From CADDZP01 sp035948135 (GTDB lineage Bacteria; Actinomycetota; Acidimicrobiia; Acidimicrobiales; AC-14), in the NCBI GenBank assembly GCA_035948135.1, contig DASZJL010000218.1, forward strand, positions 1 through 55,105: 55,105 nucleotides of DNA, given 5' to 3'. This document shows positions 49,302 to 55,105 of the stretch, one piece after another. Position 1 is the first letter of the stretch. Each line of letters opens with the position of its first letter. Both the position numbers and the translations under genes were made by a program. The notes under the pieces are model-generated. The model did no database searches. It worked only from the letters and a program-made list of their open reading frames with translations, and was not told the DNA's origin.

Positions 49302-50892
49302 GGCTTGCCGCCTTTACCCGTGTGACCGTGCCGGTGTTGCCGTCGACGCGGACCACGTCGCCGGTACGGAGCCAGCCGGCCGCCCGGCGGGTGCCGATCA
49401 CGCACGGCACGCCGAGTTCGCGGGCGACGATGGCGCCGTGGCTGACGGCGCCGCCGATGTCGATGACGAGGGCGCCGGCGACGAACATCAGCGAGGCCCA
49501 GCTGGGGTCGGTGGTCTCGCACACGAGCACCTCACCGGGCTGCAGGGACGGGTCGTCGGGGTTGGTGACGAGGCGGGCGGTGCCCTCGTACACGCCAGGG
49601 CTGACGCCGAGCCCGTCGAGGGTGTCGCCGACGACGTCGGCGCCGGCGTCGTCGGCCGGGATCGGCACGGGCTCGCCCGTCCAGGAGTCGGGTACGCGCA
49701 CGGCCAGGTGTCGCTGGCGCTGGGCGCGGCGCTCGCCCACAACGGCGTGCGCGTCTCGGGGCAGCACGTCGGCCCGGAGCTCCGCGGTCGTGAGCAGGGC
49801 GACGTCGTCGGGGTCGTCGATGGCACCGGACGCGGCGAGCAGCTCGCCCAGTCGACGCGACGCGGCGCGCCCCACGTCGAGGCACTGGAGAAACGCGGCC
49901 TTGCCGACCTCCCGCAGCGGCACGTAGCGCTGCGCGAGTCGCAATATCAGCCGGGCCTGCGGTCGGCGGACCGCGGGAAGGGCGCGCAGCAGCTCGTCCT
50001 GGGCCGCGGTCCGCGCTGTAGCGCGCCGAGCCGCCCCCGCGGCGGGTGACGCGTCGGCTCCGAGCGAGCGAAGCGCGTCGAGCTGGGCCCGGAGCGGCCG
50101 GGTGTCCTCCCGCCAAGAGCGGCTCGAGACCTGGCCCTCGTTGGTGCCGTGGTAGCCGTGCCTCTCGAGGAAGGCCTCCATCGAGAGACTGCCGTGGGCC
50201 ACGTCCCAGAGGTCGGCCACCAACGCCGCTTCCTCGACGTCGCCACCGGTGACGAGCTCGCCGGCGAGCTCCGGGCGTCCGGCCGTGGCGGCCAGCTTGG
50301 TGACTTGCTCGTACAGGGCCTGGCAGAGCATGGTCGAGACCGCGTGCGGCTCCATCACCGTCTGGAACCGATCCATGGCGTCGGTCAGCAGGGCCGAGCA
50401 TCGGGACGCGTCGGCGGTCGCCGCCTCCCGCACCGACGCCCGCCACCAGGCGTCGGTCTCCGCTCGCAGCGCGGCCAGCTCCTTCGGCAGGCGCCGGGCC
50501 GCCCGGGGCAACGACACGGCGACGATCGGGTAGCGGCCCCGGCGGGGACGGTTGGCGACGCCGGGCCGCACGGCGCCGAGCAGCTGCTCCTCCATGGCGT
50601 TGGCCGACGTGCCGGGCATGGCGTCGGCCATCAGTCGCATCTGGTCGACGTTGGCCGAGTAGCGACCGCAGAAGGCGGCCGAGTACCGCTCGTCAGCCGT
50701 CGTGGCGAAGCGCACGCCGGACTTGGGAATGACGCCCAAGCGATGGAACGCCCGCCGCATCCCCATCTCGCAGGGCTCGTTCCAGAACGTCCACGCCAGC
50801 GGCGTGAGGACGCCCGGCAGGGCCTCGGCGGTGTTGGTCACCGTCCAGAGGGTGTCGGGCGCCGAACCCTGGTCGACGGGGTCCACGTTCAC
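49294..50892 (-). CDS. PEP-utilising phosphohistidine-domain protein 3, no ATP-grasp
   Basis: A 532-residue protein, paralog of the one at 46718 along its whole length. It shows N-terminal WTVTNTAEALPGVLTPLAWTF, HGYHGTNEGQVS in the middle and phosphohistidine loop GGAVSHGAIVARELGVP with His485. GTG at 50892 is chosen over a longer frame to 50940 because it aligns with the paralog start. It is last in the unit PEP-type 4, alcohol dehydrogenase, AttH-like 3, PEP-type 3, behind operator L; the 70-base gap before it is the widest in that unit. No ATP-grasp domain. Confidence 0.82.
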   Translation of the reverse strand: MNVDPVDQGSAPDTLWTVTNTAEALPGVLTPLAWTFWNEPCEMGMRRAFHRLGVIPKSGVRFATTADERYSAAFCGRYSANVDQMRLMADAMPGTSANAMEEQLLGAVRPGVANRPRRGRYPIVAVSLPRAARRLPKELAALRAETDAWWRASVREAATADASRCSALLTDAMDRFQTVMEPHAVSTMLCQALYEQVTKLAATAGRPELAGELVTGGDVEEAALVADLWDVAHGSLSMEAFLERHGYHGTNEGQVSSRSWREDTRPLRAQLDALRSLGADASPAAGAARRATARTAAQDELLRALPAVRRPQARLILRLAQRYVPLREVGKAAFLQCLDVGRAASRRLGELLAASGAIDDPDDVALLTTAELRADVLPRDAHAVVGERRAQRQRHLAVRVPDSWTGEPVPIPADDAGADVVGDTLDGLGVSPGVYEGTARLVTNPDDPSLQPGEVLVCETTDPSWASLMFVAGALVIDIGGAVSHGAIVARELGVPCVIGTRRAAGWLRTGDVVRVDGNTGTVTRVKAASPF

Positions 50893-50962
50893 GGGTGCGC
50901 CGCCTCCGGCGGCTGCCCGTGACCGGGCACGCTGCCACACTGGTTCGCTCGCTGACGCTCGC

Positions 50963-51916
50963 TCACCGGGCCGTCAGCCCGTTGGTGTCGGCCGCCCGCA
51001 GGCTCACGTGCACGGGCGCCGAGCCCATGCGGGCGTTGTTGGAGATCTCGAAGTCGCAGTAGCCGGTGCGGCCCTCGTGCTCGACCGTGCACAGCTCGTC
51101 GACCCACGCCACGTCGTGGTGGACGTTCAGCCAGCCGTCGAGCGCGGTGCACACGAAGCGGCGGTCGACGTCGCCGAACGTGAGCACCAGTTCGCCGCCC
51201 CGATGGGTCAGCCCGTCGGCTTCGAGCCACGTCACCACGTCGGCGCTGTCGGCGACTCGGACGGCGCCGTCCTCGACGACGTAGCCACCGCGAGAGAACG
51301 AGCCGTCGGGACCCAACCACACGATCGACCCGAACGCGAGGTCGGGACCGATCACCCCCGAGACCCAGCGGTGCACAGCGAGGGCGCCGTTCCACTTGCG
51401 GACACCCCAGCTGTGGTCGCGGTGGCAGAAGCCGTCGATGTCGTACGTCGTGGCCCCGACGCGCGCCGTGCCCCGGATCCGGCCCGAGCTCTCGTAGTGG
51501 TGAGCCGCGAACTCGTCGGTCAGGCTGGCGTTGCCGCGCGGGAAGAAGTCGGTCAGCGGGTACAGGTTCTCAACCGCGAGGTCGAGCTCGCAGTCCGGCG
51601 TGTCGACGCGCAGGCGAGGCGTCCCCGACTCCGCCGACCAGGTGGCCTCCACGTCGCCGAACCAGGCCTCACTGCGCTGGCCCGCCATCGGCGATCGCAC
51701 GTTGTGACGCCAGCGCTGGGTCCGGTCGAACGCGCCGTGCTGGTGCGCGATCTCACCCCCGTGTTGGCCGGGCTCGTGGCCGATGCGGTGCATGCCGCCC
51801 GCGCCCGCGGCCGGGTCGAACCAGTGGATGGCGATGCTCTCCTGCCACCACGGGTCGGGCCCGGCCGGGTGGCGGGCCTCGTCCTCGGCGGTGAACTGGT
51901 GCAGCACGTCGGTCAT
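50963..51916 (-). CDS. AttH/CrtC-like protein, copy 3 (divergent)
   Basis: A 317-residue soluble protein, more distant member of the AttH/CrtC-like set. It opens DPWWQESIAIHWFDPAAGAGGMHRIG and has the HRDHSWGVRKW motif near residue 185. The second half differs from copies 1 and 2 and ends with CDFEISNNARMGS, typical of DUF7064/7065-like proteins. It follows the alcohol dehydrogenase gene by 13 bases and precedes PEP-type 3. Its divergence suggests a separate substrate or step. ATG at 51916. Confidence 0.75.
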   Translation of the reverse strand: MTDVLHQFTAEDEARHPAGPDPWWQESIAIHWFDPAAGAGGMHRIGHEPGQHGGEIAHQHGAFDRTQRWRHNVRSPMAGQRSEAWFGDVEATWSAESGTPRLRVDTPDCELDLAVENLYPLTDFFPRGNASLTDEFAAHHYESSGRIRGTARVGATTYDIDGFCHRDHSWGVRKWNGALAVHRWVSGVIGPDLAFGSIVWLGPDGSFSRGGYVVEDGAVRVADSADVVTWLEADGLTHRGGELVLTFGDVDRRFVCTALDGWLNVHHDVAWVDELCTVEHEGRTGYCDFEISNNARMGSAPVHVSLRAADTNGLTAR

Positions 51917-51929
51917 CGGGTCTCCCTGG

Positions 51930-53018
51930 TCAGGTGTCGAAGGTGACGACGGAGCGGGCCGCGGTGCCGGTGCGCAGCGTGTCGTAGCCGCCGTTCACAT
52001 CGTCGAGGTCGATGCGTTCGGCGATGAGCTCGTCGAGGAGCAGCCGGCCCTGCTCGTAGAGGCGGGCGAGCATCGGGATGTCGTCCTTGAACCGGCTCGC
52101 GCCCATGATCAGCCCGCGCAGGCCCTTCGATCGGAAGACGAGCGGTCCGCCGGGAACCTCGATGGTCGCGTCCGCCGCGGGGACGCCCACGACGTAGGCG
52201 GTACGCCCGGGCCGCGCCATGTCGAAGGCCTGGGCGATCGTCGTCGCCAGGCCGACGGCCTCGAAGGCGTGGTCGACGCCGCCGGCGGTTCGCTCGACGA
52301 CCTCCGCCACCGCATCGGTCGACGACGCGTCGACGACGTCGGTGGCGCCGAAGGTGCGCGCCAGGTCGAGCTTGGCCGCTTGGCGGTCGACGGCGACGAT
52401 GCGCTCGGCGCCCGCGAGGCGCGCCCCCTGCACGATGTTGAGGCCAATGCCGCCGCAGCCGATGACGGCGACCGTCTCGCCCGGCCGGACCCGCGCCCCG
52501 TTGAACACCGAGCCGACGCCAGTCAGCACGGCGCAGCCCAGCAGGGCGGCCCGATCGAGCGGCAGGTCGGCCGAGACCGCGACGAGCGCGTTGCGGTGGA
52601 CGAGCATCTGTTCGGCCAGGCCGCCGAGGGATCCGAGGGCGTGTAGAGGCCGGTCGCCCCAGCGCAGGGGGGGATGCTGAGGCGTCCGGCCGATCTGGCG
52701 TCGTCGCTCGCAGAGCCACGTCTCTCCCCGCGAGCACGGGCGGCACGTCCCGCAGAACTGCGCCGTGCACATGATCACGTGGTCGCCGGGCCGCACTTCG
52801 GTGACGTCGGACCCGACCGCCTCGACGACACCCGCGGCCTCGTGGCCCAGCACGGTGGGCAACACCGCGGGCAGGTGGGCGTCGAGGACGTGCACGTCGC
52901 TGTGACACAGCCCGCACGCGGCGACGCTCACGAGGACCTCGTCGGCGCCCGGCGTGTCAACGCTGACGTCGTCGACGAAGAGCTTGCCCGGTGCCTCGGC
53001 GAGGATCGCGGCCCGCAC
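51930..53018 (-). CDS. Zinc-dependent MDR alcohol dehydrogenase
   Basis: A 362-residue medium-chain zinc alcohol dehydrogenase. Catalytic zinc ligands include Cys in CGLCHSD and His in GHEAAG. The structural zinc Cys cluster is CTAQFCGTCRPC...WLC, and the NAD-binding motif is VIGCGGIGLN. GTG at 53018 is two bases after the PEP-type 4 stop. It oxidises an alcohol in the pathway, and the ALDH at 27200 could take its product. Confidence 0.94.
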   Translation of the reverse strand: MRAAILAEAPGKLFVDDVSVDTPGADEVLVSVAACGLCHSDVHVLDAHLPAVLPTVLGHEAAGVVEAVGSDVTEVRPGDHVIMCTAQFCGTCRPCSRGETWLCERRRQIGRTPQHPPLRWGDRPLHALGSLGGLAEQMLVHRNALVAVSADLPLDRAALLGCAVLTGVGSVFNGARVRPGETVAVIGCGGIGLNIVQGARLAGAERIVAVDRQAAKLDLARTFGATDVVDASSTDAVAEVVERTAGGVDHAFEAVGLATTIAQAFDMARPGRTAYVVGVPAADATIEVPGGPLVFRSKGLRGLIMGASRFKDDIPMLARLYEQGRLLLDELIAERIDLDDVNGGYDTLRTGTAARSVVTFDT

Positions 53019-53020
53019 CG

Positions 53021-54706
53021 TCAGCTGACTCTCGTCACGACGCCGTTGGTGCCGTCGACGACGACGCGTTCGCCGTCGCGGAACGTCGTTGTCGCCAGTT
53101 GGGTGCCGACGACCGCGGGGATGCCGAACTCGCGAGCGATGATCGCGGGATGGCTCATGGGGCCGCCCGCGTCGCACACCAGGGCGCCGACACGCGGGAA
53201 CAGCATCGACCAGATCGGCGACGTGATCGGGCACACGAGGACATCGCCGTCCGCGAGCTTGTCGAACTGCTCCTCGCCGAGGATGACCCGCACCTCGCCT
53301 TCGTAGGTCCCGGGCGAGGCGCCGGTGCCGTCGACGTCGCCCCGGATCGAGCGGGCCGCGATGGCAGCGGCGTCGCCGTCGTGCCCGCCCTCGGACACGC
53401 CCGCCTTCTGCACCAGCCAGAGCAGGGCGCCCATGGTGTCGGCCACGTCCTTGGGGAACGCAGCCAGGTCGGGCGGCGGCAGCGGCTCGCCGAAGGTGGC
53501 CGCCGGCTCGGGCCGGTCGGTGACGCGGTCGGCGTGACGGCCGCGGGCGACGGCGGCTGGGTCGGCGGGCGCGGCGGGGGCGCCGATGAGGACGGCCAGT
53601 GCTTCGTCGATCTCGAGGTCGAAGACATGGTCGACGTCGTCCAGCTGTCCCCGTTCGGCGAGACGGCGGCCGAGCTCGAGCGCCACCCGGCGTACGGCGG
53701 CAACCGGGAGAGCGACGGTGGCGGTCTCGTTGCCCTCGCGCAGGGGCGCCGCCTTTTGGGCGAAGGCGATGCGCCGCCTGGTCTCGGGCGTGTCCCCGAG
53801 GGCCTTCAACACCTTCTGCTCGGCCGCGGCCCGGAGCGCGGCCTGCGCGTCCTCGCGAGCCGTGCCGGCGCCCCGCTCGAGCTGTGCCTTGAGCGAGCGC
53901 AGCACCCAGTCGGGCCGCTCGGCGATGGTGGGGTACGAGACCTGGTAGCGAATCGCCCGACGTCCCCACGTGGCCAGGTAGTCGTCGAGGGCTTTGGCCA
54001 CCGTCTCGTCGATGCCGCGCACCTCGTCGAGGGTGGTGGCGGCCCGCAAGGTCTGGGAGCCGCCTGCGGCGACGACGGCGTCGACGACACGCTGCTGGGC
54101 GAGCGCCGGGCCGGTCGTCGTGTCCGACAGACCGGTGAGGAGGGCGGCGAAGTCTGCGGTGGTGAAGCCGTGCTCGGCGGTCAACTCGCGCCCGAGCGTC
54201 GACACGGCGGCGATCCCGGCGCCGTGACAGTGGAAGTGCTCCTTCATGCAGGCGCCCGAGTGGTCGACGGCGCGGCGCGCCAGATCGGCCAGCTCCCGGT
54301 CGTCCAGCGGTTCGAGGTCGAGCGTCAGCAGGCGGTCGGCCTGGTCGAGGAGCTGCTGCTCCCGATGGTCGAACCAGTTGTCGACGGCTCGCTCCCAGTA
54401 CCCGGTGGCGTTGTCGCGGCGCATGGCCGCCACCCGCCGCCGCATCTCGGGCACGACCTTCAGCAGCAGCGGCACCAGGAAGTTGGGCGGCGCCTTGCGG
54501 GCCTTGCCGCCGACGGGGACGACCGCGTAGTACACGCAGCCGTCGACCTCCCGGATGGCGATGCCGTCGATCAGCCAGCCGTGCTCGGCCGCCAGCTCCT
54601 TGACGCCCTGGGCGTAGCGCTTGACCATGATCTCCGCGCACCAGCGCGAGAGACGGCCCGGCCAGTGCACGCTGTCCCGCTCCCAGTAGAGGCCATCGGT
54701 CTGCAT
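53021..54706 (-). CDS. PEP-utilising phosphohistidine-domain protein 4, no ATP-grasp
   Basis: A 561-residue protein. Its N-terminal half (GLYWERDSVHWPGRLSRWCAEI and HFHCHGAGIAAVS near residue 165) differs from copies 1-3. The C-terminal phosphohistidine domain is clear: ASPGTYEGEVRVI, then GGPMSHPAIIAREFGIPAVVG with His519, then VVDGTNGVVTR. No ATP-grasp domain. It is the first gene of a four-gene unit and starts with ATG at 54706, 17 bases after operator L. Being first and most divergent, it may be the functionally distinct subunit of a multi-part phosphotransferase; that is speculation. Confidence 0.8.
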   Translation of the reverse strand: MQTDGLYWERDSVHWPGRLSRWCAEIMVKRYAQGVKELAAEHGWLIDGIAIREVDGCVYYAVVPVGGKARKAPPNFLVPLLLKVVPEMRRRVAAMRRDNATGYWERAVDNWFDHREQQLLDQADRLLTLDLEPLDDRELADLARRAVDHSGACMKEHFHCHGAGIAAVSTLGRELTAEHGFTTADFAALLTGLSDTTTGPALAQQRVVDAVVAAGGSQTLRAATTLDEVRGIDETVAKALDDYLATWGRRAIRYQVSYPTIAERPDWVLRSLKAQLERGAGTAREDAQAALRAAAEQKVLKALGDTPETRRRIAFAQKAAPLREGNETATVALPVAAVRRVALELGRRLAERGQLDDVDHVFDLEIDEALAVLIGAPAAPADPAAVARGRHADRVTDRPEPAATFGEPLPPPDLAAFPKDVADTMGALLWLVQKAGVSEGGHDGDAAAIAARSIRGDVDGTGASPGTYEGEVRVILGEEQFDKLADGDVLVCPITSPIWSMLFPRVGALVCDAGGPMSHPAIIAREFGIPAVVGTQLATTTFRDGERVVVDGTNGVVTRVS

Positions 54707-54722
54707 CGCCAGTCAGGACCTT

Positions 54723-54741
54723 AACCCATCACTGATTGGTT
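54723..54741. promoter_or_regulatory. Operator L, upstream of the PEP-type 4 unit
   Basis: AACCCATCACTGATTGGTT has perfect AACC and GGTT arms and a CACTG core. It lies 17 bases upstream of the ATG of PEP-type 4 on the minus strand and about 64 bases from operator M, so each divergent unit has its own site. Confidence 0.87.
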
Positions 54742-54786
54742 ATGCCAGCGGACACAGTGGATTCGGCCACCATCTCGGAGTAGATT

Positions 54787-54805
54787 AACCGATCAGTGAT
54801 TGGTT
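54787..54805. promoter_or_regulatory. Operator M, overlapping the second P450 start
   Basis: AACCGATCAGTGATTGGTT has perfect AACC and GGTT arms and a CAGTG core. The only usable start codon of the P450 frame, GTG at 54796, lies inside it, because an in-frame TAG stands at 54781. Confidence 0.87.
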
Positions 54806-55105
54806 TTGGGCCGGTCGAGGACTGGCGCACCGACTGGGACCACGGCGATCCGGCGTGGGCCGCCGACCCCTTCTCGATCTGGACCGACCTGCGCGAGCAC
54901 TGCCCGGTGGCCCGCACCGAGCGCTACGGCGGGGCGGTGATGGTCAGCACCTGGGACCTGATCGACGCCGTGACCCACGACCCGGCCACCTTCTCGTCGC
55001 GCGAGACGGGCGTGCGCCCGCCGGGCACCAACACCAAGAAGTCGCCGCCGATCACGAGTGATCCGCCCGAGCACCAGGAGCACCGTCGCATCCTGCTCCC
55101 GAGCT
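54796..55105 (+). CDS. Cytochrome P450, N-terminal part (runs off window)
   Basis: The first ~103 residues of a second P450. They include DPFSIWTDLREHCPVARTERYGG, a VSTWDLIDAVTHDPATFSS segment, and SDPPEHQEHRRILLP, which is the conserved C-helix region (D-P-P-x-H-x-x-x-R-R). GTG at 54796 is the only start between the in-frame TAG at 54781 and this region; there is no Shine-Dalgarno, and the codon lies inside operator M. A leaderless transcript is therefore likely. The heme-binding part is beyond the right edge. Confidence 0.85.
   Translation, partial: MIGFGPVEDWRTDWDHGDPAWAADPFSIWTDLREHCPVARTERYGGAVMVSTWDLIDAVTHDPATFSSRETGVRPPGTNTKKSPPITSDPPEHQEHRRILLPS

Noticed and set aside
42818..54706. 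Calling the phosphohistidine proteins PEP synthases or pyruvate phosphate dikinases
   Set aside because: They lack the ATP-grasp domain and the PEP/pyruvate-binding barrel of those enzymes; only the linker-like and swivelling domains are evident.
23522..54805. Assigning the palindrome to the known steroid regulators KstR or KstR2
   Set aside because: The arms AACC...GGTT at 11-base spacing do not match the operators I know for those proteins, and ring-cleavage genes of their regulons are missing.
1..55105. CRISPR arrays, rRNA genes, transposases
   Set aside because: I saw no regularly spaced repeats, no rRNA-like sequence and no transposase or integrase protein in any frame.

Overview
The window is about 70% GC. 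It has many GTG and TTG starts, leaderless-looking starts, two luciferase-like (F420-type) flavin oxidoreductases, two cytochromes P450 and two substrate-binding proteins of branched-chain amino-acid transporter type. This points to a high-GC actinobacterium, possibly an Acidimicrobiia-like lineage; that assignment is inference from gene style only. Almost every base is coding, and three blocks stand out. I saw no tRNA, rRNA, CRISPR array, transposase or integrase.

Block 1 (about 811-14331, + strand) is a guanidine-use operon. After a gene-poor stretch (1-810) holding a relic of an acyl-CoA dehydrogenase 3' end, a guanidine-I (ykkC class) riboswitch with its terminator precedes 15 genes that mostly overlap by 1-11 bases. 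They encode an isochorismatase-type hydrolase, a Dpp/Opp/Nik-type ABC importer, a metallo-beta-lactamase-fold protein, urease UreA-UreB-UreC with UreF, UreG and UreD, a guanidine hydrolase (GdmH-type, arginase fold), an acetamidase/formamidase and a RidA-like protein. The predicted flow is guanidine to urea plus ammonia, then urea to CO2 plus two ammonia. The first hydrolase may feed guanidine from a larger compound.

Block 2 (14348-23410, - strand) is a nine-gene operon around a branched-chain amino-acid-type ABC transporter: LivF, a fused LivH-LivM permease, a lipoprotein binding protein and LivG. It also encodes a MaoC/hotdog-like protein, two membrane proteins, a large anchored exported protein and a small exported protein.

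Block 3 (23.5 kb to the right edge) looks like a catabolic regulon for a hydrophobic, oxygenated substrate. Its enzymes are two P450s, two LLM oxidoreductases, two paralogous FAD amine-oxidase-like proteins, an SCP2-type carrier, an acyl-CoA synthetase, an AMACR-like protein, an enoyl-CoA hydratase, SDR, MDR and ALDH dehydrogenases, a VOC protein, an alpha/beta hydrolase and an AceE-like TPP enzyme. Thirteen copies of a 19-bp palindrome, consensus AACCAAACANTGTTTGGTT, lie at nearly all its promoters. Two copies flank a TetR-family gene at 36011-36634, the likely cognate repressor.

The least familiar content of block 3 is a set of four paralogous proteins carrying the swivelling phosphohistidine domain of PEP-utilising enzymes but no ATP-grasp domain, together with three paralogous AttH/CrtC-like proteins. 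They are neighbours and share operators. Paralogy of a binding protein and a membrane protein ties block 3 to the transporter operon of block 2.
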